DNA of 64,000 nt from Microbacterium sp. Lineage in GTDB: Bacteria > Actinomycetota > Actinomycetes > Actinomycetales > Microbacteriaceae. Below the pieces are notes generated by a model. That model made no database searches and was not told where the DNA came from. It worked only from the letters and a program-made list of their open reading frames with translations. This document shows positions 8,508-17,554 of the stretch, one piece after another. The stretch is taken from positions 372,001 to 436,000 of the forward strand of contig JAFKIL010000003.1 in NCBI GenBank assembly GCA_017306415.1. Direction: 5' to 3'. The position numbers and the translations under genes are program-made. Numbering within the stretch: position 1 is the first letter of the stretch; every line of letters begins with the position of its first letter.

Positions 8508-9380
8508 ATGCCGGAGATGCCCGAGGTCCAGGGTCTCGTCGACTTCCTGCGCGGCAGGGTGACGGGGCTCGAGATCACGCGCGCCGCCGTGACGGCCATC
8601 GCGGCGCTCAAGACCTACGACCCGCCGGTGGACGCGCTGAAGGGCGCCCGCATCACCGGCGTCGAGCGCCACGGCAAGTTCGTCGACATCGCGACGGAGG
8701 GGGCGGATGCCTCGGCCCACCTCGTGTTCCACCTCGCGAAGGCCGGGTGGCTGCGCTGGTACGACGCGCTGCCGTCCACCGTCATCAAACCCGGTCGCAC
8801 CCCGATCGCGCTGCGGGTGGCGCTCTCCGACGGGTCGGGGTTCGACCTCACCGAGGCCGGCACGAAGAAGTCGCTCGCGGTGTACGTCGTGCGCCACCCG
8901 GCGGATGTCCCCGGCATCGCCCGGCTCGGCCCTGACCCGCTCGACCCGGCGTTCACACGCGACACCCTCGCGGGGCTGCTGGCCGACCGCCGCACCCAGA
9001 TCAAGGGGGTGCTGCGCGACCAGGCGACGATCGCCGGTGTCGGCAACGCGTACTCCGACGAGATCCTGCACGCCGCCAAGATGTCCCCGTACGCGCTGGC
9101 GTCGAGCCTCACCGCGGCCGACGTCGACCGCCTGTTCGCCGCGATGACGGCGACGCTGACGGATGCGGTGGCCGAGGCATCCGGCAAACCGCCTGCCGAA
9201 CTGAAGGACGCCAAGCGTCGCGGCATGCAGGTGCACGGTCGCCGCGGTGAGACCTGCCCGGTGTGCGGAGACACCGTGCGCAGCGTCTTCTTCGCCGACA
9301 ACAGCCTGGAGTACTGCCCGACCTGTCAGACCGGCGGCAAGATCCTCGCCGACAGGCGGCTGTCGCGACTGCTCAAGTAG
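8508..9380 (+). CDS. Fpg/Nei-family DNA glycosylase/AP lyase
   Basis: It removes oxidised bases and nicks the abasic site in base-excision repair. The start MPEMPEVQ provides the catalytic N-terminal Pro after Met removal and the catalytic Glu. The H2TH region has [31 protein letters not shown]. The C-terminal zinc finger is CPVC ... CPTC (four Cys) with [16 protein letters not shown], and lacks the terminal Arg-rich tail of classical Fpg. It is therefore closer to the actinobacterial Fpg/Nei paralogs than to MutM itself. It is 290 residues long and its 3' end overlaps convergent glpK by 8 bp. Confidence 0.9.
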   Translation: MPEMPEVQGLVDFLRGRVTGLEITRAAVTAIAALKTYDPPVDALKGARITGVERHGKFVDIATEGADASAHLVFHLAKAGWLRWYDALPSTVIKPGRTPIALRVALSDGSGFDLTEAGTKKSLAVYVVRHPADVPGIARLGPDPLDPAFTRDTLAGLLADRRTQIKGVLRDQATIAGVGNAYSDEILHAAKMSPYALASSLTAADVDRLFAAMTATLTDAVAEASGKPPAELKDAKRRGMQVHGRRGETCPVCGDTVRSVFFADNSLEYCPTCQTGGKILADRRLSRLLK

Positions 9381-10917
9381 CGTCCGGCCCGGTGCCCATC
9401 AGGGCGCGGGCGTCGTCGTCCACCCAGTCGAGCGACTTGGACACGGCCTTGCGCCACATGCGGTACCGGCGCTCGCGTTCATCGATCCCCATCGCGGGTT
9501 CGAACCGGACGTCCTCGCGCCAGTGCGTGCGCAGGTCGTCGAAGCCGCTCCACACCCCGGTCGCGAGCCCCGCGGCATAGGCGGCGCCGAGCGCCGTCGT
9601 CTCGACGACCTTCGGACGGACGACGGGGATGCCGAGGATGTCGGCCTGGAACTGCATCAGCAGGTCGTCGCGCGTCATGCCCCCGTCGACGCGGATCTCC
9701 GTCGGCGTCCGGCCGGTGTCCGCGATGACGGCCTCCATCACGTCGCGGGTCTGGAAGGCCGTCGACTCCAGCGCGGCGCGCGCGATGTGCGCCCGCGTCA
9801 CGTACCGGGTGAGTCCGACGAGGGCGCCGCGCGCATCGGGGCGCCAGTACGGCGCGAACAGCCCCGAGAAGGCGGGGACGAAGTACGCGCCGCCGTTGTC
9901 GTCGACGGACGAGGCGAGCCGCTCCACCTCCTCCGAACGGGAGATGATGCCGAGGTTGTCGCGCAGCCACTGCACGAGCGAGCCCGTCACGGCGATCGAC
10001 CCCTCGACCGCGTACCGGGCCGGATCGTCGCCGCAGCGGAACGCGACGGTCGTGATCAGCCCGTGCGCGGAGCGGACGATCTCCTCCCCCGTGTTGACGA
10101 GCAGGAAGTTGCCGGTGCCGTACGTGTTCTTGGACTCGCCCGCGTCGAAGGCGGCCTGGCCGAAGCTCGCCGCCTGCTGGTCGCCGAGGATCCCTGCGAC
10201 GGGCACGCCGCGGGCGACGCCCGGCAGCTGCACCTCGCCCACGACCTCTGACGACGAGCGGATCTCGGGGAGCATCGCCCGCGGGATGCCCCATACCGCC
10301 AGCAGCTCGTCCGACCAGTCCAGGGTGCGCAGATCCATGAGGAGCGTGCGGGACGCGTTCGTGACGTCGGTGACGTGCACGCCGCCGCGGCTCCCTCCGG
10401 TCAGGTTCCACACGACCCACGTGTCGGGGGTCCCGAACAGCAGATGGCCGGCCTCCGCCGCATCGCGTGCTCCCGGCACGTGGTCGAGGATCCACGCGAC
10501 CTTGGATGCCGAGAAGTACGCCGCGAGCGGCAGACCCGTCTGCTCGGCGAAGCGGTACGTTCCGCCCGACGCGGCGAGCTCGTCGATCCGCGACTGCGTA
10601 CGCGTGTCCTGCCAGACGATCGCGTTGTGCACGGGACGCCCGGTGCGCCGATCCCACACGATCGCGGTCTCGCGCTGATTGGTCACGCCGATCCCGGCGA
10701 GGTCTCGCGCGGCGACATCACCGCGGGAGAGCACCGCCGATACGACCCACTCCGTGTTCGTCCAGATCTCGACGGGGTCGTGCTCGACCCAGCCCGCGCG
10801 GGGGAAGATCTGCTCGTGCTCGCGCTGGGCGACCGAGACGATCGCCCCCGTGGCGTCGAACACGATCGCCCGCGTCGACGTGGTGCCCTGGTCGATCGCC
10901 AGTACGTGCTCGGCCAC
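9373..10917 (-). CDS. glpK: Glycerol kinase
   Basis: It phosphorylates glycerol to sn-glycerol 3-phosphate in the cytoplasm. FGGY-family features include the N-terminal [35 protein letters not shown]-type [20 protein letters not shown], the mid-protein [16 protein letters not shown] and the C-terminal [19 protein letters not shown]. The length of 514 residues is normal. The GTG start at 10917 has GAGGAGG upstream. It lies 30 bp behind glpD, forming a glpD-glpK operon probably controlled by the SorC regulator encoded divergently. Its last codons overlap the Fpg/Nei gene. Confidence 0.96.
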   Translation of the reverse strand: MAEHVLAIDQGTTSTRAIVFDATGAIVSVAQREHEQIFPRAGWVEHDPVEIWTNTEWVVSAVLSRGDVAARDLAGIGVTNQRETAIVWDRRTGRPVHNAIVWQDTRTQSRIDELAASGGTYRFAEQTGLPLAAYFSASKVAWILDHVPGARDAAEAGHLLFGTPDTWVVWNLTGGSRGGVHVTDVTNASRTLLMDLRTLDWSDELLAVWGIPRAMLPEIRSSSEVVGEVQLPGVARGVPVAGILGDQQAASFGQAAFDAGESKNTYGTGNFLLVNTGEEIVRSAHGLITTVAFRCGDDPARYAVEGSIAVTGSLVQWLRDNLGIISRSEEVERLASSVDDNGGAYFVPAFSGLFAPYWRPDARGALVGLTRYVTRAHIARAALESTAFQTRDVMEAVIADTGRTPTEIRVDGGMTRDDLLMQFQADILGIPVVRPKVVETTALGAAYAAGLATGVWSGFDDLRTHWREDVRFEPAMGIDERERRYRMWRKAVSKSLDWVDDDARALMGTGPDAT

Positions 10918-10947
10918 TCTGCCTCCTCGGAACGCCTGCCGGTCAGG

Positions 10948-12720
10948 CTACCGGTCGGTGTGCGACGCGCCGGATGCCACGGCGGATGCCTCGCCGCCTT
11001 CGGCGGCGGGGACCCATCCGGGGTCGGCGGCGTGGACGGCGGCGAGCCCACGCTCGACCTCTTCCTCGCAGCGCGCCGGGTCCCACCCCAGGGCGGGCGC
11101 GATCGCGGCCGCGACCTCGCGCGCGGAGTCCGCGGAGACGTCGCCCATGAAGGCCAGGCTCGTGCGCCGCATCAGCATGTCGTCGAGATGGACGACCGCC
11201 TCCGACGCAGCCAGATGCCGCAGCTCGCCCGAACTGTAGCCGGGCGCCGTCTCGAGCGGTGCGTCATCCGGGTCCGCGGCGATCGCGGCGGCGACGGCCG
11301 CGGCCACCGTGCCGTAGCGGTCGAGCAGGCGGGCGACCCGGTCGGCGGGGAGACCCGCGGCGTTGTCGGCGATCCAGCGGTGACGGGCGCGCTCGGTCGT
11401 GGGGTACCCGAGGCCGCCGCCGATCGGGAGGCTCGCCGTCGAGAGGCGGCGCGGGCGCGCCAGCAGGTCGAGCGCACGATCGGCGAGGTGCTCGGCCGAC
11501 GCCCGGAACGTCGTCCACTTCCCCCCGACGAGGCTGAGCACCGTGGCATCCGCGCGTCCGGGCAGCGGTGCGGACTCGATCCGGTAGTCGCGCGAGACGA
11601 AGCCCGGCGCGAGATCGCCGTGCCCGGGGAGCGGGCGCACGCCGGCGAAGCGGTAGACGATGCTGTCGCGGTCGACCGCGACGTCGGGCAGCACGTGGCG
11701 CACGAGATCGAGGAAGTAGTCGACCTCGGCGTCCGTGCACACGATCGGATCGGCCATGTCGTGCTCGAGGTCGGTGGTCCCGACGAGCACGCGCCCCTTG
11801 AGGGGGTAGATGAGCACGATGCGGCCGTCGCTGTGCTCGAAGAAGAGCTCGCGCCCGCCGGTCGCCGCCAGGAGCTCGGGGTGGTCGAGCACGATGTGCG
11901 AGCCTTTCGTGCCTCCCATGTAGCGGGTGGGATCGCCCAGCGCGTCGTTCGTGACGTCGGTCCACGGGCCGGAGGCGTTCACGACGACGGATGCGGTGAA
12001 CCGGATCTCCTCGCCCGTCTCCACGTCGCGCAGCACGACGCCGCCGTCGTCGGCTGCCGCGGCGGCCGTGTAGTTGGCCGCGCGGGCACGGTCGCCGCCG
12101 GCGGTGCGCCCGTCGCGCAGCACGTCGAGCGCGAGCCGCTCCGGATCGTGGAGCGAGGCGTCCCAGTACGTCGCGGTGTACTTCACCGCCGGGTTCAGCT
12201 GCGGGAGCTGCCGCAGCGAGCGCCGGCGCCCGTGGAAGGAATGGCGCGGTACGCGGCCCCCGCTCCGGGAGAACGAGTCGTAGATGACCAGACCGATCTT
12301 GATGAGCGCGGCGCCGCGCTCGACGTGCTTCCCACCGCCATGGCGCAGGAACCGCAGCGGCGCGGTGAGCACCCCGGAGAAGGTCGAGAAGATGGGGATC
12401 GTCGTCTGCAGCGGGCGGACGTAGTGCGGCGCGATGCGCAGGAGCGCGTTGCGCTCGGTCACCGCCTCATGCACGAGCCGGAACTCGCCGTTCTCGAGGT
12501 AGCGGATGCCGCCGTGGATCATGTGGCTGGATGCCGCGGACGCCCCGCCGACGAAGTCGCCCCGTTCCACGAGGGCCACATCCACTCCCTGGAGGGCCAG
12601 GTCGCGGAACGTCGCGAGTCCATTGATCCCTCCGCCGATGATGAGGACGTCCGCGTACGGACGTTCCGAGATCGCGGCGAATCCGCGCGCGACCTCCTCG
12701 TGGCTGTCGTGGCCGGCCAT
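10948..12720 (-). CDS. glpD: Glycerol-3-phosphate dehydrogenase (FAD)
   Basis: It oxidises glycerol 3-phosphate to dihydroxyacetone phosphate at the membrane, feeding the quinone pool. The N-terminal FAD site is VLIIGGGINGLATFRDLALQG, followed by GDFVGGASAASSHMIHGGIRYLE, typical of GlpD. NASGPWTDVTND and a C-terminal DAO_C domain ending in a helix with RCEEEVERGLAA are also present. The length is 590 residues. The start at ATG 12720 has GGGAGGG upstream. The frame is open for over a kilobase further on this strand, but that is only the shadow of the opposite SorC gene. It is the first gene of glpD-glpK. Confidence 0.95.
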   Translation of the reverse strand: MAGHDSHEEVARGFAAISERPYADVLIIGGGINGLATFRDLALQGVDVALVERGDFVGGASAASSHMIHGGIRYLENGEFRLVHEAVTERNALLRIAPHYVRPLQTTIPIFSTFSGVLTAPLRFLRHGGGKHVERGAALIKIGLVIYDSFSRSGGRVPRHSFHGRRRSLRQLPQLNPAVKYTATYWDASLHDPERLALDVLRDGRTAGGDRARAANYTAAAAADDGGVVLRDVETGEEIRFTASVVVNASGPWTDVTNDALGDPTRYMGGTKGSHIVLDHPELLAATGGRELFFEHSDGRIVLIYPLKGRVLVGTTDLEHDMADPIVCTDAEVDYFLDLVRHVLPDVAVDRDSIVYRFAGVRPLPGHGDLAPGFVSRDYRIESAPLPGRADATVLSLVGGKWTTFRASAEHLADRALDLLARPRRLSTASLPIGGGLGYPTTERARHRWIADNAAGLPADRVARLLDRYGTVAAAVAAAIAADPDDAPLETAPGYSSGELRHLAASEAVVHLDDMLMRRTSLAFMGDVSADSAREVAAAIAPALGWDPARCEEEVERGLAAVHAADPGWVPAAEGGEASAVASGASHTDR

Positions 12721-12770
12721 CGTCTTCCCTCCCCAGGTTCCTCCCTCCATCGTGCGCGGCTCTGAGCATT

Positions 12771-12797
12771 GTTGCAAGCAACCTGCACGAACGTGCA
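12771..12797. promoter_or_regulatory. Paired palindromes in the glpD/SorC divergent promoter
   Basis: GTTGC-AA-GCAAC (12771-12782) and TGCACG-AA-CGTGCA (12784-12797) are both perfect inverted repeats around an AA centre, 14 bp apart. They overlap the likely -10 (CACGAT, 12796-12801) of the SorC gene, so autoregulation plus control of glpD is likely. This is a good candidate operator; the binding protein is inferred. Confidence 0.6.
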
Positions 12798-12807
12798 CGA
12801 TGGTCCG

Positions 12808-13767
12808 ATGGAGACCGAAGCGGACCGCGGCCAGGACGCGCACACCGCCGCGCACCTGTACTACGTGCAGCACCAGACGATGGAGGCGATCGCCCGCGAG
12901 CTGCACACCTCGCGTTCCACCGTCTCCCGCCTCCTCTCCCACGCACGGGAGACGGGCATCGTCGACATCCGGGTCCGCTCCCCCCGGGCCGCCTCGCGGC
13001 GCATCGAGGCGGAGATCCAGGAGCGGTTCCGACTCACGGCGCACGTCGCCCCGGTTCCCCAGGTCGTGTCGGAGGCCGATCGGCTCGAGCGGGTGGCGGC
13101 GACCGCGGCGGGGCTGCTGGGCGATTTCGTCGACTCGAACCAGATCATCGGCGTCGCGTGGGGGTCGACGATGGCGGCGATGAGCCGCCACCTCGTGCCC
13201 CGGCCGACGCAGAACACGGTCGTCGTGCAGCTGAACGGCTCGGGGAACACGCAGACCTCGGGGCTGCTGTACGCGAGCGAGATCCTGCAGCGGTTCGCCG
13301 CGGCGTTCGACGCCCGCGTGGAGCAGTTCCCCGTGCCGGCGTTCTTCGACCACGCGCAGACCCGCAGCGCCGTCTGGCGCGAGCGCAGCACCCGGCGGCT
13401 GCTCGACCTGCAGCGCTCGATGAACCTCGTCGTCTTCAGCGTCGGGGCCGCGGACGCCGGTGTGCCGAGCCACGTGTACTCGGGCGGCTACCTCGACGCC
13501 GCCGACCTCGCGGCGCTGCGGCGGGACGGGGTGGCCGGTGACGTCGCGACCGTCTTCTACCGTGCGGACGGATCGAGCACCGGGATCGTGATGAACGAGC
13601 GATCCACGGGGCCGACGTTCGCGACCCTGCGCCGGACGCCGCGGCGGCTGTGCGTCGTCGCGGGCGAGGCGAAGGTCGCCGCGCTGCGCGGAGCGATCGC
13701 GGCGGACCTGGTCACCGACCTCGTGGTCGACGAGCCGACCGCGCACGCACTGCTGAGAGCGGCGTGA
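12808..13767 (+). CDS. SorC-family sugar-binding transcriptional regulator
   Basis: The N-terminus has a crp/sigma-type helix-turn-helix (HTAAHLYYVQHQTMEAIARELHTSRSTVSRLLSHARETGIVDIRV, residues about 10-55). The SorC sugar-phosphate binding domain follows, with the family-like IIGVAWGSTMAAM, LNGSGNTQTSGLLYA and a C-terminal CVVAGEAKVAALRGAI. These regulators sense phosphorylated sugars. Position, divergent from glpD with two palindromes between, suggests it controls glycerol use and may sense glycerol 3-phosphate or DHAP, a role more often held by DeoR-type GlpR. ATG 12808 was preferred over an earlier in-frame codon at 12769, which would lie inside the palindrome region. The product has 319 residues. 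Confidence 0.85.
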   Translation: METEADRGQDAHTAAHLYYVQHQTMEAIARELHTSRSTVSRLLSHARETGIVDIRVRSPRAASRRIEAEIQERFRLTAHVAPVPQVVSEADRLERVAATAAGLLGDFVDSNQIIGVAWGSTMAAMSRHLVPRPTQNTVVVQLNGSGNTQTSGLLYASEILQRFAAAFDARVEQFPVPAFFDHAQTRSAVWRERSTRRLLDLQRSMNLVVFSVGAADAGVPSHVYSGGYLDAADLAALRRDGVAGDVATVFYRADGSSTGIVMNERSTGPTFATLRRTPRRLCVVAGEAKVAALRGAIAADLVTDLVVDEPTAHALLRAA

Positions 13768-13821
13768 CGAGCCGCGATGACGGTCCATGTCGGGGAATGA
13801 AACGCCCCCTCGGGCGTTGAG

Positions 13822-13827
13822 TAGGAT
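13822..13827 (+). promoter_or_regulatory. -10 hexamer of the rib operon
   Basis: TAGGAT lies about a dozen bases before the first paired base of the FMN riboswitch (13840), as expected for a promoter whose transcript begins with the aptamer. Confidence 0.5.
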
Positions 13828-13839
13828 CGAGAGCATCAA

Positions 13840-13997
13840 CGTGCTCCGGGGTCGGTGAGAATCCGAACCGGCGGTGACAGTCCGCGAGCCAAGGCATCAG
13901 CATCCGATCGGGTGCCGCCGCGGCCGATCCGGTGGAATTCCGGGACCGACGGTGATGCGATGGGAGGCCATCGCTAGTCCGGAAGGGAGGCAGCACG
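13840..13997 (+). promoter_or_regulatory. FMN riboswitch (RFN element)
   Basis: The conserved aptamer blocks appear in order: a closing stem CGTGCT (13840-13845) pairing with AGCACG (13992-13997); GGGGTCGGTGAGAATCCGAA, then CCGGCGGTGACAGTCCGCGAGCC; further on GGTGGAATTCCGGGACCGACGGT; and finally TAGTCCGGAAGGGAGGCAGC. It stands before the four-function rib operon, so FMN binding should reduce riboflavin synthesis. The remaining 56 nt to the ribD start would hold the expression platform; the ribD ribosome site AGGAG lies there. I could not decide whether control is by attenuation or by ribosome access. Confidence 0.95.
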
Positions 13998-14053
13998 AAG
14001 GACGCCGCGCGCGTCCGCCGTCTGCCACGCCCGGAGCTGGACGAGGAGACCGG

Positions 14054-15775
14054 ATGTCGGCCAGTGAGGCGGAGCGCGACGCGATGCGTCGTGCGCTCGC
14101 GCTCGCCCTGAACGGACCGGTCGGCGTCAACCCGCAGGTGGGCGCCGTCATCCTCGCGCCCGACGGGACGGTGCTGGCCGAAGGCTGGCACCGCGGCGCG
14201 GGAACGGCCCACGCCGAGGTCGACGCGCTCTCGCAGCTGGAGCGCGGCCGCGCGCGCGGCACCACCGCGGTGGTCACGCTCGAGCCGTGCAACCACGCCG
14301 GCCGCACCGGCCCGTGCTCGGAGGCCCTGATCGCCGCCGGCGTCGCACGCGTCGTGTACGCGATCGACGATCCCGGCGTCCGCTCCTCGGGCGGCGCACG
14401 CCGCCTGCGCGCGGCCGGGGTCGACGTCGAGTCCGGCCTGCTGGCGGAAGAGGCGACCGCCCTCCTCAGCAGCTGGCTTGAGGTGCAGCGGCTCGGCCGC
14501 CCCCACGTCACAGTGAAGTGGGCGCAGAGCCTCGACGGCCGTGCCGCGGCCGCCGACGGCACGAGCCAGTGGATCACCGGGCCCGCCGCCCGCGAGGACG
14601 TGCATCGCCGCCGGGCCCGCGCCGGCGCGATCGTCGTGGGCACCGGGACCGTCCTCGCCGACGATCCCGCCCTCACGGCGCGCACCCCATCCGGCGCACT
14701 GGCGGAGCACCAGCCGATCCCCGTCGTGCTCGGCCGGCGTGACACTCCCGCCGATGCCGCGGTCCGCCGCCACCCCCACCGCCCGCGCTTCTACGACGGC
14801 GGCGACCTCCCGGCCGTGCTGGCCGACCTTCGCGACGCCGGCGTGCAGAGCGTGTTCGTGGAGGGCGGGCCGACCGTCGCGAGCGCCTTCGTGCGCGCGG
14901 GGCTCGCCGACGAGATCCTCGCCTACCTCGCGCCGGTGCTCCTCGGCGGCCCCCGCCTCGCCCTCAGCGACGTCGGCGTCGGCACGATCACCGCCGCGAG
15001 ACGCCTCGACGTGCGCTCGATCGAGCGGCTCGGCGACGACCTCCTGCTGGTCGCCGCGCCCGCATCACCGGCGGCGGACGCCGCCGCATCCGTCCCGATC
15101 ACCGAAGGAGACGCCATGTTCACCGGAATCGTCGAGGAGATCGGCGAGGTCACCGCGGTCGCCCCGTCCGGCGACGGCGTGCGCCTCACCGTGCGCGCCC
15201 CGAAGGCCGTGTCGGATGCCGCGCACGGCGACTCGATCTCGGTGAGCGGGGTGTGCCTCACGGTCGTCGACCACGACGAGGAGGGCTTCACCGCGGACGT
15301 GATGCGACAGACGCTCGACATGTCGACCCTCGCCGGCGTGGCGCCCGGACGCCGCGTCAACCTCGAGCGCGCGACCGCGGCGCACGGCCGCCTGGGCGGC
15401 CACATCGTGCAGGGCCACGTCGACGGCGGCGGCGACGTGATCGCCGTCCGCCCCGGCGCCGAGTGGCGCGTGCTGCGGATCTCGCTCCCGCCCGACCTCG
15501 CACCCCTCGTCGTCGACAAGGGCTCGATCGCGGTCGACGGCGTCTCGCTCACGGTGAGCGCGGTGAGTGCGCCGCACGATCCGGCGCCGTGGTTCGAGGT
15601 GTCGCTCATCCCCGAGACGCTCGAGGCGACCACGCTCGGCGACCGCGCCGCCGGCGACCGCGTGAACCTCGAGACCGACATCCTGGCCCGCCACGTGCGG
15701 CGCCTCCTCGCCTTCACCCCCACCGACCCTGCGGACGCCTCGGCGCCCGCGCCGAACGAAGGAGGCTCCCGATGA
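14054..15775 (+). CDS. ribD: RibD deaminase/reductase in one open frame with riboflavin synthase
   Basis: Residues 1-354 are bifunctional RibD. The N-terminal deaminase has VGAVILAPDG, HAEVDAL and EPCNHAGRTGPCSEA (zinc His and Cys). The reductase has VKWAQSLDGRAA, TSQWITGPAAREDVHRRRARAGAIVVGTGTVLADDPALTAR and VFVEGGPTVASAF. The reductase should end near VAAPASP, but no stop codon follows: the frame runs through an Ala/Pro-rich linker into the RibE start (MFTGIVEEIGEV) and stops at 15775. Read through, the product is a 573-residue RibD-RibE fusion. The start at ATG 14054 has AGGAG upstream. It is the first gene behind the FMN riboswitch. It catalyses steps 2 and 3 of riboflavin synthesis. Confidence 0.9.
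   Translation: MSASEAERDAMRRALALALNGPVGVNPQVGAVILAPDGTVLAEGWHRGAGTAHAEVDALSQLERGRARGTTAVVTLEPCNHAGRTGPCSEALIAAGVARVVYAIDDPGVRSSGGARRLRAAGVDVESGLLAEEATALLSSWLEVQRLGRPHVTVKWAQSLDGRAAAADGTSQWITGPAAREDVHRRRARAGAIVVGTGTVLADDPALTARTPSGALAEHQPIPVVLGRRDTPADAAVRRHPHRPRFYDGGDLPAVLADLRDAGVQSVFVEGGPTVASAFVRAGLADEILAYLAPVLLGGPRLALSDVGVGTITAARRLDVRSIERLGDDLLLVAAPASPAADAAASVPITEGDAMFTGIVEEIGEVTAVAPSGDGVRLTVRAPKAVSDAAHGDSISVSGVCLTVVDHDEEGFTADVMRQTLDMSTLAGVAPGRRVNLERATAAHGRLGGHIVQGHVDGGGDVIAVRPGAEWRVLRISLPPDLAPLVVDKGSIAVDGVSLTVSAVSAPHDPAPWFEVSLIPETLEATTLGDRAAGDRVNLETDILARHVRRLLAFTPTDPADASAPAPNEGGSR
15116..15775 (+). CDS. ribE: Riboflavin synthase, alpha chain (internal start within the ribD frame)
   Basis: The enzyme dismutates two 6,7-dimethyl-8-ribityllumazines to riboflavin and the pyrimidine precursor. 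The 219 residues show the two similar lumazine-binding barrels: MFTGIVEEIGEV ... GDSISVSGVCLTVV ... VNLERAT ... GHIVQGHVDGGGDV, then the second repeat with KGSIAVDGVSLTVSAV, IPETLEATTLGDRAAGDRVNLETDILARHVRRLL. ATG 15116 has its own GAAGGAG at ideal spacing, so it can be made separately even though the ribD frame enters it without a stop. The stop overlaps the ribBA start in an ATGA. Confidence 0.92.
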   Translation: MFTGIVEEIGEVTAVAPSGDGVRLTVRAPKAVSDAAHGDSISVSGVCLTVVDHDEEGFTADVMRQTLDMSTLAGVAPGRRVNLERATAAHGRLGGHIVQGHVDGGGDVIAVRPGAEWRVLRISLPPDLAPLVVDKGSIAVDGVSLTVSAVSAPHDPAPWFEVSLIPETLEATTLGDRAAGDRVNLETDILARHVRRLLAFTPTDPADASAPAPNEGGSR

Positions 15776-17070
15776 GCCTTGCCACCATCCCCGAAGCCCT
15801 CGAGCAGCTGCGTGCCGGCCGCCCCGTCATCGTCGCCGACGACGAGAACCGCGAGAACGAGGGTGACATCATCCTCTCCGCCGCCCTCGCGACGCCCGAG
15901 TGGATCGCCTGGACCATCCGCTACTCCAGCGGGTTCCTCTGCGCCCCGATGCCGGCGGACTGGGCCGACCGCCTCGACCTGCCGCCCATGGTGGCCAACA
16001 ACGAGGACTCGCGCGGCACGGCGTACACCGTGAGCGTCGACGCCGCGGATCGCCTCTCGACCGGCATCAGCGCCGCCGATCGCGCGCACACGCTGAACGT
16101 TCTCGCGAACCCCGCCTCGACGCCGGGCTCGGTCATCCGCCCGGGTCACGTCCTGCCGCTGCGCGCGGTCGAGGGCGGCGTGCGGGAGCGCGGCGGCCAC
16201 ACCGAGGCCGCCGTCGACCTGATGACGCTCGCGGGACTCGAGCCCGTCGGCGCCATCGCCGAGGTCGTCGCGGAGGACGGCAGCATGATGCGGCTGCCGG
16301 GCCTGCTGGAGATGGGCGCGCGCGACGGGGTCGCCGTGATCACGATCGAGCAGCTCGTCCAGTACCTCGAGGAGCACGACCCCCGCCCCGATCAGGGCGT
16401 GCACCGGCGCCGCGTGAGCCTGCGCGCCGAGGCGACGGTGCCCACCTCGCACGGCGAGTTCCGCTTCCTGGCCTACAAGGACCGCACGACCGGGACCGAC
16501 CACCTCGCCATCGTGTCGGGCGACCTGAGCGGCGACGCGCCGCTCGTGCGCGTCCACTCGGAGTGCCTCACCGGCGAGGCGTTCGGCTCCCTGAAGTGCG
16601 AGTGCGGGCCGCAGCTCGAAGCCGCGCTCGACGCGATCGAGCAGGACGGCGGGGTCGTGATCTACATGCGCGGCCACGAGGGGCGCGGCATCGGCCTCAT
16701 CAACAAGCTGCGCGCCTACAGCCTGCAGGAGCGCGGGCTCGACACCGTCGACGCCAACCTCGCGCTGGGTCTCCCCGCCGACGCACGGGACTACGCGGCC
16801 GCGGCGGGCATCCTCGCCGATCTGGGCGTCGACCGGGTCCGCCTGCTGACCAACAACACCGACAAGGTGAAGCAGCTGCGCGAGTTCGGTCTCGACATCG
16901 CCGAGCAGGTCCCGCTGCTCGTCGGCGTCGGCCCGAACAACCACCAGTACCTCGCGACCAAGCGCGACCGGATGGGGCACCTCATCGACGACGCCGACCT
17001 CGAGGAGGCGCTGCACGAGCTGCAGGAGATCCGCCACACGCCCACGGGGCCGGACGGAGCGAACGCATGA
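15772..17070 (+). CDS. ribBA: Bifunctional DHBP synthase/GTP cyclohydrolase II
   Basis: The N-terminal half (to about residue 205) is 3,4-dihydroxy-2-butanone 4-phosphate synthase, with VIVADDENRENEGDII, the PMVANNEDSRGTAYTVSVD loop and GGVRERGGHTEAAVDLM. The C-terminal half is GTP cyclohydrolase II, with VRVHSECLTGEAFGSLKCECGPQL (zinc Cys), YMRGHEGRGIGLINKLRAY and LLTNNTDKVKQL. The length is 432 residues. The ATG has AAGGAGG upstream and overlaps the ribE stop by 4 bp; its own stop overlaps ribH in the same way, showing translational coupling along the operon. It supplies both precursors of riboflavin. Confidence 0.97.
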   Translation: MSLATIPEALEQLRAGRPVIVADDENRENEGDIILSAALATPEWIAWTIRYSSGFLCAPMPADWADRLDLPPMVANNEDSRGTAYTVSVDAADRLSTGISAADRAHTLNVLANPASTPGSVIRPGHVLPLRAVEGGVRERGGHTEAAVDLMTLAGLEPVGAIAEVVAEDGSMMRLPGLLEMGARDGVAVITIEQLVQYLEEHDPRPDQGVHRRRVSLRAEATVPTSHGEFRFLAYKDRTTGTDHLAIVSGDLSGDAPLVRVHSECLTGEAFGSLKCECGPQLEAALDAIEQDGGVVIYMRGHEGRGIGLINKLRAYSLQERGLDTVDANLALGLPADARDYAAAAGILADLGVDRVRLLTNNTDKVKQLREFGLDIAEQVPLLVGVGPNNHQYLATKRDRMGHLIDDADLEEALHELQEIRHTPTGPDGANA

Positions 17071-17540
17071 GCGGCAAGGGGGCGCCGCGCAGCGGCGACG
17101 CGAGCGGCGCGGGACTCGACGTCGTCGTGATCGCGGGCACGTGGCACGAGACGATCACCGACGGACTGATCGCGGGGGCGCAGCGCACGCTGGACGCCGC
17201 CGGCGCGACGCACCGGCTCGTGCGCGTGCCCGGCTCGTTCGAGCTCGCCGTCGCCGCGCAGGCGGCGTTCGCCGGCGGGGCGGATGCGGTGGTCGCGCTC
17301 GGCGTCATCATCCGCGGCGGGACGCCCCACTTCGAGTACGTCTCTGCGGCGACGACCGATGGGCTCACCCGCGTCGCACTGGACGCGGGCAAGCCCGTCG
17401 GGTTCGGCGTGCTCACGCTGGAGGACGAGCAGCAGGGTCTCGATCGTGCCGGACTCCCCGGCTCCATCGAGGACAAGGGCGCCGAGGCGGCGGATGCCGC
17501 CGTCCGCACCGCCGTGGTGCTGCGCGACCTGCGCGGCTGA
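17067..17540 (+). CDS. ribH: 6,7-dimethyl-8-ribityllumazine synthase
   Basis: It condenses the ribBA and ribD products to the lumazine. The 157 residues contain FELAVAAQAA with the PGSFE substrate loop, VVALGVIIRGGTPHFEYV with the catalytic His region, and PVGFGVLTLEDEQQGLDRAG, where QQ.LDRAG is typical. It starts in an ATGA overlap with ribBA and is the last gene of the operon. A convergent small membrane gene ends 15 bp after its stop. Confidence 0.96.
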   Translation: MSGKGAPRSGDASGAGLDVVVIAGTWHETITDGLIAGAQRTLDAAGATHRLVRVPGSFELAVAAQAAFAGGADAVVALGVIIRGGTPHFEYVSAATTDGLTRVALDAGKPVGFGVLTLEDEQQGLDRAGLPGSIEDKGAEAADAAVRTAVVLRDLRG

Positions 17541-17554
17541 CCCGGGGTGGGGGG

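Noticed and set aside
13874-14053. A longer RibD starting at 13874
   Set aside because: The extra 60 codons lie inside the FMN riboswitch; ATG 14054 has AGGAG and begins the RibD homology.
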